This document shows positions 45,069 to 54,611 of a stretch of 64,000 nt of DNA, one piece after another (the stretch's first letter is position 1; each line of letters opens with the position of its first letter). The stretch comes from CAWVSB01 sp046710535 (GTDB lineage Bacteria; Pseudomonadota; Gammaproteobacteria; Pseudomonadales; CAWVSB01). The DNA lies in contig JBKEHH010000008.1 of NCBI GenBank assembly GCA_046710535.1, positions 62,001 to 126,000 on the forward strand. The letters run 5' to 3'. The notes under the pieces are model-generated. The model did not search any database. It saw nothing but the letters and a program-made list of their open reading frames with translations, and was not told the origin of the DNA. Position numbers and translations under genes: made by a program.

Positions 45069-45749
45069 ATGAACACAATGGAATTAACTATAGAAAACGG
45101 CGTCCACCTGTTGACGCTCACTAATGGCGATAATGAAAACAAGCTCAATTTAGATGTCGTTAACGAATACCACAAAAACCTGGATAAGGTGGAGTCCTAT
45201 GAGGGTAATACAGCTTTTGTATTAACCTGTGATCATGACAAAACTTTCTCTACCGGTATTGACCTAGAATGGCTAATGGGCATCGGGGTAACACAGGCTG
45301 AAGAATTTGTAGTACAGCTTGAAAATCTAATGCTCCGGGTAGGCTTGCTTAATATGGCGACTATCGTGGGCCTTAACGGTAATTGTTATGCCGGCGGCGC
45401 AATTTTTGCTACCGCCTTCGACTTCAAATTTATGCGTAGCGACCGTGGCCGTTTTTGCTATCCGGAGGTCAATATAAACATTCCTTTTACCGACGTGATG
45501 AGTGCCATTATTCAGCTCAACCCGAATAAACATGTGTTAAAAGAGATGGCCTTAATCGGCACCGCGTTTACTGGCGCTGAATGTGCTGAACATCAAATAG
45601 TAGATGGTATTTTCGTTCAACAAGAATTACGGGCAAAAACACTGGCATTTGCAGAGAGCATGACAAGTAAAGACAGAACAACCTATGGCGCTATTAAAGC
45701 TGGCTTAAGGCCATCGCTTGTCGCCTTCAAACAGCAGCGTAAACTTTAA
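45069..45749 (+). CDS. Enoyl-CoA hydratase/isomerase family protein
   Basis: A 226-aa crotonase-fold protein, shorter than typical hydratases (about 260). TFSTGIDLEWL and GNCYAGGAIFATAFDFKFM form the oxyanion-hole region, and YPEVNINIPFTDVM carries the catalytic segment, but the second Glu of hydratases is not clear. It may be a delta-isomerase of the ECI type. It is 30 nt upstream of the MaoC-like gene, so the two probably act on the same CoA ester. Confidence 0.85.
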   Translation: MNTMELTIENGVHLLTLTNGDNENKLNLDVVNEYHKNLDKVESYEGNTAFVLTCDHDKTFSTGIDLEWLMGIGVTQAEEFVVQLENLMLRVGLLNMATIVGLNGNCYAGGAIFATAFDFKFMRSDRGRFCYPEVNINIPFTDVMSAIIQLNPNKHVLKEMALIGTAFTGAECAEHQIVDGIFVQQELRAKTLAFAESMTSKDRTTYGAIKAGLRPSLVAFKQQRKL

Positions 45750-45779
45750 TCTTATCTTCAAAAAAGTGGCAGTATTACT

Positions 45780-46643
45780 ATGCAATATACCGAATTAAAG
45801 GCCAAGCCCAGCTTAGCTAAGCAATATTTTTCTGCACTTACTACTAAAGCAGACCGGAATGTAACCAGTATCCCCCACATTGGCTTTGCTCTGCGAGAAC
45901 AGGTAATTGATCGGGACAATGTCACTCAATACGTCAGATTATGCGGATTTAAAGAGAACGGTGTATTGCCTATTACTTACCCTCAAGTGCTAGCAACACC
46001 ACTGCATATTGAAGTTATGACCCAAGCTAACTTCCCATTCAAATTATTGGGACTGGTCCACGTTAACAATGTAATAAACCAATATCGCCCGATTAATATC
46101 GGCGAAAGTGTCGATATATACTGTCGCGCTGGCGATTTATACGCCACCGATAAAGGTATGGAAGCGGTATTGATAAGTGAACTTAGAGTTGCCGGTGAAT
46201 TGGTATGGGACAGTACTAGTACAATGTTAAGCCGGGGTTATGTGCCGTCAGGGGTAACCCCTTCGCCGGTAAAAAACGACTTAACTGTTAACGACTACAT
46301 TACTGAGCAATGGGAAGTTGCTAGCGATACCGGCCGTCGTTATGCCGCAATATCGGGCGACCGAAATCCCATTCATTTATATCCTCTAACAGCAAAAATG
46401 TTTGGTTTTCCAAGACATATAGTTCATGGCATGTGGACGAAAGCCAAAGCATTGGCTGAAGTAGACAAAAATCACAATATTTTTGCCGATAAAACATCAG
46501 TTGAAGTGCAGTTTAAAACACCCATTTTTTTACCGGCAACCGCCTGTTTTTCTCATCGAGAAAAAGACAATGGGGTTAATTTCAAGGTGACTGACAAAAG
46601 TGATCAAAAACCGCATGTGGTAGGCCATGTGACTACGTCATAA
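45780..46643 (+). CDS. MaoC/FAS1-type double hot-dog acyl dehydratase
   Basis: A 287-aa protein with two hot-dog folds. The C-terminal one (about residues 175-280) has the hydratase motif SGDRNPIHLYPLTAKMFGFPRHIVHGM with catalytic D and H. Such proteins hydrate trans-2-enoyl-CoA to the (R)-3-hydroxy form or act in polyketide-like metabolism. It follows the enoyl-CoA hydratase gene by 30 nt. Confidence 0.85.
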   Translation: MQYTELKAKPSLAKQYFSALTTKADRNVTSIPHIGFALREQVIDRDNVTQYVRLCGFKENGVLPITYPQVLATPLHIEVMTQANFPFKLLGLVHVNNVINQYRPINIGESVDIYCRAGDLYATDKGMEAVLISELRVAGELVWDSTSTMLSRGYVPSGVTPSPVKNDLTVNDYITEQWEVASDTGRRYAAISGDRNPIHLYPLTAKMFGFPRHIVHGMWTKAKALAEVDKNHNIFADKTSVEVQFKTPIFLPATACFSHREKDNGVNFKVTDKSDQKPHVVGHVTTS

Positions 46644-46717
46644 ATTTTCACAATATATAAAGAAACCTATTTTACATCTAATGTAAACTAGGCGAAATTT
46701 TATTGTAGGTCAGTTTT

Positions 46718-47221
46718 ATGGATAACAACGACGTATTACGCCGTATTCGCTATGTTTTTGATTTCGACGACAAAAAAATGATGGCTATATTTGCCGCCGC
46801 TGACTTTTCAGCTAGTCGTCAGCAAATAAGCGCATGGCTTAAGAAAGAGGAAGCTGAAGGTTTTGAGGCTTGCGATGATGAAATGTTAGCAACATTTTTA
46901 AATGGATTGATTAATGACAAACGGGGCAAACGTGATGGCGAACAACCCGAGCCCGAAACACGCCTAACTAACAACATTGTCTTTATGAAATTAAAAATAG
47001 CGCTCAATCTTAAGTCTGACGATATCCTCGCATTACTAGACAAGGCCAATTTTGCCTTAAGCAACCATGAGCTTAGCGCCCTATTTAGAAAGTTTGGCCA
47101 TAAGCATTACCGCGAATGTAAAGATCAAGTGCTGCGCAACTTCTTAAATGGTTTAAGAATAGAACACCGTAAAGAAGCTCTTGCGAGCGGCGAGTTTGCC
47201 TGGAAACCGCTTGAGTTATAA
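46718..47221 (+). CDS. DUF1456 family protein (YehS-like)
   Basis: A 167-aa protein with two similar halves (about 70 residues each): NDVLRRIRYVFDFDDKKMMAIFAAADF and NNIVFMKLKIALNLKSDDILALLDKANF. Both contain the DUF1456 repeat found in E. coli YehS. The function is not known. It is preceded by a plausible promoter-containing gap of 74 nt. Confidence 0.9.
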   Translation: MDNNDVLRRIRYVFDFDDKKMMAIFAAADFSASRQQISAWLKKEEAEGFEACDDEMLATFLNGLINDKRGKRDGEQPEPETRLTNNIVFMKLKIALNLKSDDILALLDKANFALSNHELSALFRKFGHKHYRECKDQVLRNFLNGLRIEHRKEALASGEFAWKPLEL

Positions 47222-47254
47222 TACTCCCGAAAACTAGAACTATTGGATTAAAAC

Positions 47255-47641
47255 ATGAGCAGCGAGCAGTTTGAAAAAGGCTTAAAAATTAGAAAAGAAG
47301 TGATGGGTGACGACTATGTCGAGCGTGCGCTGAACAGCGCTACAGACTTCACTATGCCATTACAAGAGTATGTTACAGAAAACGGCTGGGGGGACCTTTG
47401 GGGGCGAGAGGTATTACCAAAGAAGACTCGTAGCTTAATTACTATTGCTACCTTAGCCGCCCTTAAAGCACCACAAGAGCTAAAAGGCCATGTGCGGGGG
47501 GCATTACGCAACGGTTGTAGCGTGGAGGAAATTCAAGAAGTGCTAATGCACTCTACTGGCTACTGTGGCTTCCCGGCTGGGATAGAGGCATTTAGAGCGG
47601 CCAAAGAAGTTATCGAAGCGTGGGAGAAAAACCCAGAATAA
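47255..47641 (+). CDS. Carboxymuconolactone decarboxylase family protein
   Basis: A 128-aa protein of the CMD/AhpD fold. EVLPKKTRSLITIATLAAL, HVRGALRNGCSVEEIQEVLMH and YCGFPAG follow the 4-carboxymuconolactone decarboxylase (PcaC) subgroup rather than the AhpD CxxC peroxidase group. PcaC acts in the beta-ketoadipate pathway, but no other pca genes are here, so the role is uncertain. It lies 33 nt after the DUF1456 gene. Confidence 0.82.
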   Translation: MSSEQFEKGLKIRKEVMGDDYVERALNSATDFTMPLQEYVTENGWGDLWGREVLPKKTRSLITIATLAALKAPQELKGHVRGALRNGCSVEEIQEVLMHSTGYCGFPAGIEAFRAAKEVIEAWEKNPE

Positions 47642-47643
47642 CG

Positions 47644-48078
47644 CTATGGTCTGTATTTTAGTGGAATACTATTAATAAATAACGGCGGCATTGCTGCTAC
47701 TTTCTTAGTTTTTTTATTAATAAATACAAAGCCAGTTTTCGCTAATACCACCAACTCCCCTCCAGCTTTACTTACTCTGAACATCATATCCACACCGTAT
47801 TTGTTAAAGTCCATAAAGCCCAACTCAAACTGCAATACATCTGTCAAAAAACTTTCTCTGCGGTAGGTGGCCGCTAAATCTGCCGCCACCATGGTGATAT
47901 CGCCAAGGTCAATGGGATTAATAGTTAGCGAGTCAAAGAATCGATTCCTCGCTACAGATAGCAACATAATCATCTGGTCATTGCCAACATGCCCGCCAGC
48001 ATTAATATCATTAGCACCAACGGTAATATTGGTAATATAAAAAAATTGTTCAGGTAAATCCAAAGTTACTCTTGCCAT
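47644..48078 (-). CDS. 4HBT-type thioesterase family protein
   Basis: A 144-aa hot-dog protein. The N-terminal motif TVGANDINAGGHVGNDQM resembles the D-x-x-GHVNN pattern of 4-hydroxybenzoyl-CoA thioesterases, with N in place of the first aromatic pair. It probably hydrolyses acyl-CoA esters. It is convergent with the CMD gene (2 nt apart). Confidence 0.8.
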   Translation of the reverse strand: MARVTLDLPEQFFYITNITVGANDINAGGHVGNDQMIMLLSVARNRFFDSLTINPIDLGDITMVAADLAATYRRESFLTDVLQFELGFMDFNKYGVDMMFRVSKAGGELVVLAKTGFVFINKKTKKVAAMPPLFINSIPLKYRP

Positions 48079-48198
48079 TACGGCCTCTTATCTAAAAAAT
48101 AATTGTCTAATCACCGTCAATCTGTCACCGTTGGATATCAAAAACCACTTTGTACACACAAATTACAAGAGTAATATCGACAAAAATGGAGCAGCGTT

Positions 48199-48333
48199 AT
48201 GACTAAATCATTGGTATTAGCGTTTTCTTTATTATTACTACCCGCTATTGCTGGCTGTTCTGCCCAGCCTGAAGCCGAAGTAGAAGGTGCTGAAACCGCT
48301 GGTGATCATCGCGGTAATGTAACCGACCACTAG
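48199..48333 (+). CDS. Small lipoprotein (44 aa)
   Basis: A short ORF read directly from the sequence, with GGAG 7 nt before the ATG. It encodes a signal sequence (about residues 1-19: MTKSLVLAFSLLLLPAIAG) followed by a lipobox cysteine C20. The 24-residue mature part is acidic (AEVEGAETAGD) and ends in DHRGNVTDH. No family recognised. It lies tail-to-tail with pyk. Confidence 0.7.
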   Translation: MTKSLVLAFSLLLLPAIAGCSAQPEAEVEGAETAGDHRGNVTDH

Positions 48334-48341
48334 ATCTCAGC

Positions 48342-49769
48342 TTATTTCACAGTAATAATACGCAATAAGTTGGTACTGCCCGGTGTTCCCAGAGGTAACC
48401 CAGCAGTCACGGTCACATAGTCGCCTACTTTGGCATAACCATACTGCTTAGCAATATTTCCAGCCTGATCAATCAAATCATTGGTTGGAGTATTTTCATC
48501 ATATTTATCAACCAAGACATTGTCTAATCCCCACACAATGCCCATACGACGCACGACTTTTATCGATGAAGATAAGCTGATAATTGGCGAGTCTGGCCTT
48601 TCTCGCGCGGCACTCAAGCTGGTCGACCCTGATGAGGTATAAGTAACCGTCGCTGCCGGTGGTAATACTCTGGACACTTCACGCAGGGCAGCACAAATTG
48701 CATCGGCAGGTGCTGCTTTGTGGCTGGGCGGGTTAGCCGCTAGTAGCTCTTTATAAAAAGGATCTTGCTCTACCTCTCTAGCAATACGACACATCATCTC
48801 AACCGACTCCACTGGAAAGTGTCCCGCCGCAGTTTCAGCCGACAGCATCACTGCATCGGTGCCGTCATAAACAGCTGTCGCAACATCACTGGCTTCGGCG
48901 CGAGTGGGCACTGGAGTATCCACCATCGAGTCCAACATATGAGTGGCAACCACTACTGGGATGCCAGCATTACGACATTTCTTTATCAGCAATTTTTGTG
49001 CGCGGGGTATTTTTTCCGGTGGTAATTCAACACCTAAATCACCACGGGCAACCATTATACCGTCAACCAAATCAATAATTTCATCAATGTAATTCATTGC
49101 CGAAGGCTTTTCTATTTTAGCCATAATGGCAGCTTTATCGCCAACCAAGCGACGCAGTTCAATTACATCTTCTGGCCTTTGTACAAAAGATAAAGCGATC
49201 CAATCGGGATCTAATTCTTTTAAACCATAAGCTAAATCGGCTCTGTCTTTCTCCGTTAAAGCAGGTATTGGCAATTCCACATCAGGAACATTGATTCCCT
49301 TACGGCTAGATAAATACTTACCCGAAATAACCTGAACAACCGCAGACTCACCATCAGATGACTCTACTCGCAATTTCACGCGCCCATCATCTACTAATAA
49401 GTGGCTACCAACCTTTAACACCGACATAATTTCAGGATGCGGTAATAATAGAGCCTCTGGCTTGTCTGCTTGTTCAGCTATAACTAACTCAATCATTTGC
49501 CCCGCAGTAATAGCTATCTTATCACCAGGAATTTTTCCTAAGCGCAATTTGGGGCCCTGCAAATCGATCAACACAGCCAGTGGTTTATTCTGTTCGGCTT
49601 CAACTTCACGAATTAAATTAAACCGTGCCTTATGCTCTTCGTGACTGCCGTGACTAAAATTAAGTCTGAACACATTAACGCCAGCTTTAACTAACTTCGT
49701 TAACACGGTTTTATCGCTACTACTGGGACCTACAGTAGCCACTATTTTTACTTTGCGTCGATAGCTCAT
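48342..49769 (-). CDS. pyk: Pyruvate kinase
   Basis: A 475-aa glycolytic enzyme converting PEP and ADP to pyruvate and ATP. The N-terminal KIVATVGPSS, the catalytic MAKIEKP segment with the active-site Lys, and the metal-binding VARGDLGVELP (about residues 240-250) are present, with the C-terminal allosteric domain. The C-terminal part is of the PykA type. Downstream is the small lipoprotein, convergent. Malate synthase lies upstream on the same strand. Confidence 0.95.
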   Translation of the reverse strand: MSYRRKVKIVATVGPSSSDKTVLTKLVKAGVNVFRLNFSHGSHEEHKARFNLIREVEAEQNKPLAVLIDLQGPKLRLGKIPGDKIAITAGQMIELVIAEQADKPEALLLPHPEIMSVLKVGSHLLVDDGRVKLRVESSDGESAVVQVISGKYLSSRKGINVPDVELPIPALTEKDRADLAYGLKELDPDWIALSFVQRPEDVIELRRLVGDKAAIMAKIEKPSAMNYIDEIIDLVDGIMVARGDLGVELPPEKIPRAQKLLIKKCRNAGIPVVVATHMLDSMVDTPVPTRAEASDVATAVYDGTDAVMLSAETAAGHFPVESVEMMCRIAREVEQDPFYKELLAANPPSHKAAPADAICAALREVSRVLPPAATVTYTSSGSTSLSAARERPDSPIISLSSSIKVVRRMGIVWGLDNVLVDKYDENTPTNDLIDQAGNIAKQYGYAKVGDYVTVTAGLPLGTPGSTNLLRIITVK

Positions 49770-49896
49770 TTATTGCCCATATTGATTAAACTATTTGTAG
49801 TTAAAAACATAAATATTCAGCACCGATTTTACCGCTACTTAATAACAACTTGATGACACTAACTAGACATGACCCACAATAACAAATGCCCCGAGC

Positions 49897-49921
49897 AAAA
49901 AAAAGCTGACCATAGTCAGCT
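49897..49921 (-). terminator. Rho-independent terminator after malate synthase G
   Basis: On the minus strand AGCTGAC pairs with GTCAGCT around a 4-nt loop, followed by eight T. The stem begins 10 nt past the glcB stop. Confidence 0.88.
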
Positions 49922-49930
49922 GTTAATTTT

Positions 49931-52105
49931 CTAATTAGCCACTTTAGCTTCGCGGCGACATGCATGCAACAATGGCTCGGTATAACCACTCGGTTGCTCA
50001 CAACCTTTAAACACTAAATCACAGGCTGCTTGAAAAGCTATGCTGCTATCCAAATTACCTGCCATAGGGATATAGGTAGGGTCATTTACATTCTGACCAT
50101 CAACAACCGCAGCCATGCGCTCCATAGTGGTACGTACTTGCTCTTCAGTGCAAACACCGTGACGCAACCAGTTGGCCAACAACTGACTAGATATACGTAA
50201 AGTAGCACGATCTTCCATCAGCCCAACATTGTTAATGTCAGGCACTTTAGAACAACCCACACCTGCATCAATCCAGCGTACAACATAGCCTAAAATACCT
50301 TGAGCATTGTTTTCAATTTCAGCATCGATTTGCTCAGCTGATAATTTTTTATCACCCAATAATGGAATCGTCAAAATATCATCTAAGCTAGCGCGCTCAC
50401 GTCCGGCTAGCTCGTCTTGGCGCTCTGCAACATTAATCGCGTGATAATGCATTACATGTAAGGTAGCTGCCGTTGGCGATGGAACCCATGCACAGTTAGC
50501 ACCAGCTTCAGGATGCCCCTGTTTGACTGCCATCATTTCAGCCATTTCATCTGGCTTAGCCCACATGCCTTTACCAATTTGAGCGCGACCTTTTAGACCA
50601 GACTCTAAACCAATATCAACATTGGCATTCTCATAAGCGCCAATCCACGCTTGCGCTTTAATTTCATCTTTCGGCAAAAACGGTCCTGCTTCCATACTGG
50701 TGTGAATTTCATCACCAGTACGATCTAAAAACCCGGTATTAATAAATACAACACGCTCGCTTACCGCACGAATACACTCTTTTAAGTTAACAGTGGTGCG
50801 ACGTTCTTCATCCATAACACCTACTTTTAAGGTATTATGCGCTAAACCTAAGGCATCTTCTACTCGGCCAAATAATTCACTAGTAAACGCCACTTCTTCA
50901 GGACCATGCATTTTTGGCTTAACAATATAAACGCTACCCTTGCGACTATTAGAAAACTTGCCAGTATTTTTTAAATCATGAATAGCGCAAAACGAGGTAA
51001 ACATTGCATCCATAATTCCTTCAGGAATCTCATTACCGTCTTTATCGATAATCGCTTCGTTAGTCATTAAATGACCCACATTGCGCACTAACAATAAGCT
51101 ACGGCCATGTAGCGTTAATTCGCTACCGTCTTTAGCAGTGTATTTTCTGTCACCATTTAAAGCGCGAGTAATTGTTTTACCGCCTTTCTCAAGCACCTCT
51201 TTTAAGTCACCTTTCATCAGACCCAACCAATTGCTATACACAACCGCCTTATCTTCAGCATCTACCGCGGCAACCGAATCTTCGCAATCTTGAATGGTGC
51301 TAATCGCCGATTCAAGGACAATGTCTTTCATACCGCTGGCAACGGTTTTACCAACGTTATCCTCGCGGTCTATTTGAATTTCAATATGTAGATTGTTGTT
51401 GCACAACAGTATTGATGACAAGTTATCGCCTTTATTAAAGCCAACAAATTGCTCTGATTTGGCTAAGCTAGCTTTACTGCCATTAACCAAAGTGACTTCA
51501 AGCGCTTTTTCGCCGCCATTATCAACCAAAGCATACTCAGTAACTTCGCTGTGACTACCTTCGGTTAACGCTGCTGTTGCGTCCAAAAACTCACAGGCTT
51601 TAGCAACAACCTGTGCGCCGCGCAATGGGTTATAGCTTTTGCCTTTCTCTGCTCCATTGATTTCAGCAATAACGTCAGTGCCATAAAATGCATCGAACAA
51701 GCTGCCCCAACGGGCATTGGCCGCATTTAACGCAAAACGTGCATTCATTACCGGCACAACCAATTGCGGCCCCGCAATGGTCGCAATCTCAGAATCTACG
51801 TTTTCGGTTGCTACCGCCAAGTCGCCTTGCTCTGCCACCAAGTAGCCTATATCAGTTAAAAATTGCTTATAGGCGCTTGCATCAAAAGCTTGATTATCGC
51901 GATGCCAAGTGTCTATCTGCGCCTGTAAATCATCACGCTTTTGCAGTAATTGACGATTTTTCGGCGCAAGATCGACTAATATCGCCTCAAGTTCAGCCCA
52001 AAACTTGGCCGGTTCAACACCTGTTCCGGGTGCAATCTTATCGCTAACCAGGTCACTGAGTACTTTAGCTACCTGTAGTCCGCCTATCTGAATACGCTCT
52101 GTCAT
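49931..52105 (-). CDS. glcB: Malate synthase G
   Basis: A 724-aa enzyme that condenses glyoxylate with acetyl-CoA. The long G-form is recognised by its characteristic VGMTLKECIRAV-like segment (VNLKECIRAVSERVVFINTGFLDRTGDEIHTSM) and the KMHGPEEVAF motif. The ATG at 52105 is preferred over an in-frame TTG at 52117, which would add four residues; GGAA precedes the ATG. With hydroxypyruvate isomerase and glycerate kinase nearby it suggests glyoxylate use. Confidence 0.95.
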   Translation of the reverse strand: MTERIQIGGLQVAKVLSDLVSDKIAPGTGVEPAKFWAELEAILVDLAPKNRQLLQKRDDLQAQIDTWHRDNQAFDASAYKQFLTDIGYLVAEQGDLAVATENVDSEIATIAGPQLVVPVMNARFALNAANARWGSLFDAFYGTDVIAEINGAEKGKSYNPLRGAQVVAKACEFLDATAALTEGSHSEVTEYALVDNGGEKALEVTLVNGSKASLAKSEQFVGFNKGDNLSSILLCNNNLHIEIQIDREDNVGKTVASGMKDIVLESAISTIQDCEDSVAAVDAEDKAVVYSNWLGLMKGDLKEVLEKGGKTITRALNGDRKYTAKDGSELTLHGRSLLLVRNVGHLMTNEAIIDKDGNEIPEGIMDAMFTSFCAIHDLKNTGKFSNSRKGSVYIVKPKMHGPEEVAFTSELFGRVEDALGLAHNTLKVGVMDEERRTTVNLKECIRAVSERVVFINTGFLDRTGDEIHTSMEAGPFLPKDEIKAQAWIGAYENANVDIGLESGLKGRAQIGKGMWAKPDEMAEMMAVKQGHPEAGANCAWVPSPTAATLHVMHYHAINVAERQDELAGRERASLDDILTIPLLGDKKLSAEQIDAEIENNAQGILGYVVRWIDAGVGCSKVPDINNVGLMEDRATLRISSQLLANWLRHGVCTEEQVRTTMERMAAVVDGQNVNDPTYIPMAGNLDSSIAFQAACDLVFKGCEQPSGYTEPLLHACRREAKVAN

Positions 52106-52246
52106 CTTAATTTCCAATTAACTGTTACAAGGGTGAAAACGGTACTAATCTTCGCATGCCAGCAACGCTTATAGAAGCCTATTGTTGCTAATTCTCACTA
52201 TACAAGCAGGAAATAAACTATCGTTAAAGCGGTTGCTATATTGCAA

Positions 52247-52280
52247 TATGCTAATGAATTAGCATAGCGAATGTCGCTAT
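52247..52280. promoter_or_regulatory. Twin overlapping inverted repeats upstream of glcB and the SDR
   Basis: TATGCTAAT-GA-ATTAGCATA (52247-52266) is a perfect inverted repeat with 9-bp arms. ATAGCGA-ATG-TCGCTAT (52264-52280) overlaps it by three bases. Both lie in the divergent gap between glcB and the SDR gene, 40-70 nt before the SDR start, a plausible operator region. Confidence 0.5.
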
Positions 52281-52319
52281 AGTTAGGTCTAAACCTATAA
52301 CAATAATAAGGCTTACAAC

Positions 52320-53102
52320 ATGGCATTTAACGGCAAGGTAGCGCTAGTCACTGGCGGCGGCAATGGCATGGGGCAGATAGCTGCATGGGAATTAGCAAAA
52401 GCTGGTGCAACAGTGGCTATTGCGGATCTCAACGAGCAAGGAATGGCAGCAACCAAAGCCAAATATCCCGACAACATTCATTGCTACAAGCTCAATGTCA
52501 CTAATACTGATGAAGTAGCGGCAACTGTTAATCAAATTAAAGCCGACTTAGGTCAGATCGATCGCCTTACTCACGCCGCAGGTATTATGCCCACCGGTAA
52601 AATTAGCGAGGTAAACGCAGGCTCAATTAATAGCGCGATGTCGGTTAATTACTTTGGCACCACCAATATAGTCGCCGCTGTCCTACCCGACATGCTAGCA
52701 ACCAACCGCGGCGACATTATTTTATTTGGCTCTATGGCTGGAGATGTTTTAACGCTGGGTTTGGGGGGCTATTGTGCCAGTAAATCAGCGGTGAATAGTT
52801 ACAGTGAAGTATTAATACATGAGCTAAAAGACACTGAGCTACGCATATTGTTAGTCTGTCCGCCAATGGTTAACACTAGCCTGTTAGAGCAAGGCAAAGA
52901 AAATCGCCCTGCTAGTTTACAAATGGCTTTGGATAACAAAGACAAGCAAATGGTGACTCCGGAGTTTATGATTGCTGCGATTGAAAAAGGCATTGAAAAC
53001 AATGCCAAAATTTTACGCCCAGGCAATGCCAAAATATTTGTTTGGATACGCCGCCATTTCCCGCGATTGATGTGGAAGCTAGTCAGCCTTGCCGAAAAAT
53101 AA
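52320..53102 (+). CDS. SDR family oxidoreductase
   Basis: A 260-aa short-chain dehydrogenase with TGGGNGMG (about residues 12-19), HAAGI and the catalytic YCASK. The C-terminal IFVWIRRHFPRLMWKLVSLAEK looks like an amphipathic membrane-touching tail, similar to that of the paralogue at 26334-27113. It is divergent from glcB. The substrate is unknown. Confidence 0.86.
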   Translation: MAFNGKVALVTGGGNGMGQIAAWELAKAGATVAIADLNEQGMAATKAKYPDNIHCYKLNVTNTDEVAATVNQIKADLGQIDRLTHAAGIMPTGKISEVNAGSINSAMSVNYFGTTNIVAAVLPDMLATNRGDIILFGSMAGDVLTLGLGGYCASKSAVNSYSEVLIHELKDTELRILLVCPPMVNTSLLEQGKENRPASLQMALDNKDKQMVTPEFMIAAIEKGIENNAKILRPGNAKIFVWIRRHFPRLMWKLVSLAEK

Positions 53103-53123
53103 TAAGCACCGGTTATCGACAGC

Positions 53124-53702
53124 CTATTCGCTTGCTAGCCGTTGCTTTAGTTTTTCACGCAAGCTATCTATGCCAGGCTTATTATCTAGGATTTCTTGCG
53201 TAGACAAACCACTTAACTCATAGGGAAACACCAACCACTCGTCAGTACTGTGTAAATAATAATCAGGCTTTTTATCAGTTTTATTATTGCTTGGTTTAAA
53301 ATACGGCGTGGCGATTTTTATGGTCGGAGTATTAAGGCGACATTCTGCATGCAGGTCATCAACCACCTGCTTTACACTTAGACCTGTGTCATACACGTCA
53401 TCTACTATTAATACAGAATCTTTAGCGTTAGCATTTTTAACGATATAGCTTAAGCCATGCACTTTTACTTTAGTGGCTCGCTTTTCAATGCCAGTGTAAA
53501 GCGAGGTACGAATTCCAATATGATCAGTATGAATACCGAAATAATCCAATAATTCCTGTACCGCAATACCAACCGGAGTACCGCCACGCCACACGCCGAC
53601 AATGTAATTAGGAATAAAGCCACTATCTAGAATCTGTAAACCTAAATTAAAGGAATCGTCTAATAATTGCTGGGCACTTATATATTTTTTAGAAACAGAC
53701 AT
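53124..53702 (-). CDS. Phosphoribosyltransferase family protein
   Basis: A 192-aa type I phosphoribosyltransferase with the PRPP-binding loop VLIVDDVYDTGLSV and the pyrophosphate loop WRGGTPVG. Resembles hypoxanthine/xanthine phosphoribosyltransferases of the Gpt/Hpt fold but cannot be assigned to one base. It is convergent with the SDR gene and divergent from the hydroxypyruvate isomerase. Confidence 0.87.
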   Translation of the reverse strand: MSVSKKYISAQQLLDDSFNLGLQILDSGFIPNYIVGVWRGGTPVGIAVQELLDYFGIHTDHIGIRTSLYTGIEKRATKVKVHGLSYIVKNANAKDSVLIVDDVYDTGLSVKQVVDDLHAECRLNTPTIKIATPYFKPSNNKTDKKPDYYLHSTDEWLVFPYELSGLSTQEILDNKPGIDSLREKLKQRLASE

Positions 53703-53828
53703 ATTAAATCACTGAATAAATTTGAATGGAATTTTGGCATACTGTGTCTGTCAGCAGCCATGGTGTCAACAAGCATCAGTCAGAACGCTTTCATTTTATA
53801 GCTTTTCCGTCCAATCAAGGATCAGACT

Positions 53829-54611
53829 GTGCCAAAACTGTGCGCTAATCTTTCAATGCTATTCACAGAGGTCGCTTTTCTAGACCGCTTTGAGCTAGCA
53901 GCCAAGGCAGGCTTTACAGGTATTGAATGTTGGTTTCCCTATGATTTTAACGCTAGTGATATCAAGCAGTGGCTACAAGACAACAACTTACAACAAGTAT
54001 TATTTAACCTTCCCGCAGGCAACTGGGCTGCAGGTGAACGCGGTATAGCCTGTCACCCAAACCGAACAGTAGAATTTCGAGCAGGTGTTGGCCATGCGAT
54101 TGACTATGCGGTTGAATTAGACTGCAAGCAATGTAATGTTCTCGCCGGCATCAGACCTTACAACGTTAGCGATCAACAGGCCTTTGATACTTTTGTTGCC
54201 AACTTAAAGTATGCCAGCGACGCCTTTAAACAAGCGGGCATTAAATTATTAGTCGAGTCGATTAACACCTTTGATTTTCCCGGCTTCTTTTTAAATAACA
54301 CCAATCAAGCGGTAGAAGTAATTACCGAAGTTGGCTCAGACAATTTATTTTATCAATATGACATTTATCATATGCAGCGCATGGAGGGTGACTTATACGC
54401 AACAATAAAAGCAAATTTAGCTTATATCGCACACATGCAATTAGCCGACAACCCAGGCAGGCATGAACCTGGCAGTGGCGAGATTGATTTTCCATGCCTA
54501 CTCGATAATATTGATAGCATGGGATATCAAGGCTGGATAGGCGCCGAGTACCAGCCAAGCGGCGCAACAATAGACAGCCTTAACTGGGCGAAATTTTGGA
54601 TAAAACAATGA
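53829..54611 (+). CDS. hyi: Hydroxypyruvate isomerase
   Basis: A 260-aa TIM-barrel sugar isomerase family protein that interconverts hydroxypyruvate and tartronate semialdehyde. It begins with GTG and PKLCANLSMLFTEVAFLDRF, and holds metal-site motifs CNVLAG, LLVESIN, QYDIYHMQ and IGAEY. It overlaps the glycerate kinase gene by 4 nt (ATGA), so the two form an operon of glyoxylate/glycerate metabolism. Confidence 0.92.
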   Translation: MPKLCANLSMLFTEVAFLDRFELAAKAGFTGIECWFPYDFNASDIKQWLQDNNLQQVLFNLPAGNWAAGERGIACHPNRTVEFRAGVGHAIDYAVELDCKQCNVLAGIRPYNVSDQQAFDTFVANLKYASDAFKQAGIKLLVESINTFDFPGFFLNNTNQAVEVITEVGSDNLFYQYDIYHMQRMEGDLYATIKANLAYIAHMQLADNPGRHEPGSGEIDFPCLLDNIDSMGYQGWIGAEYQPSGATIDSLNWAKFWIKQ

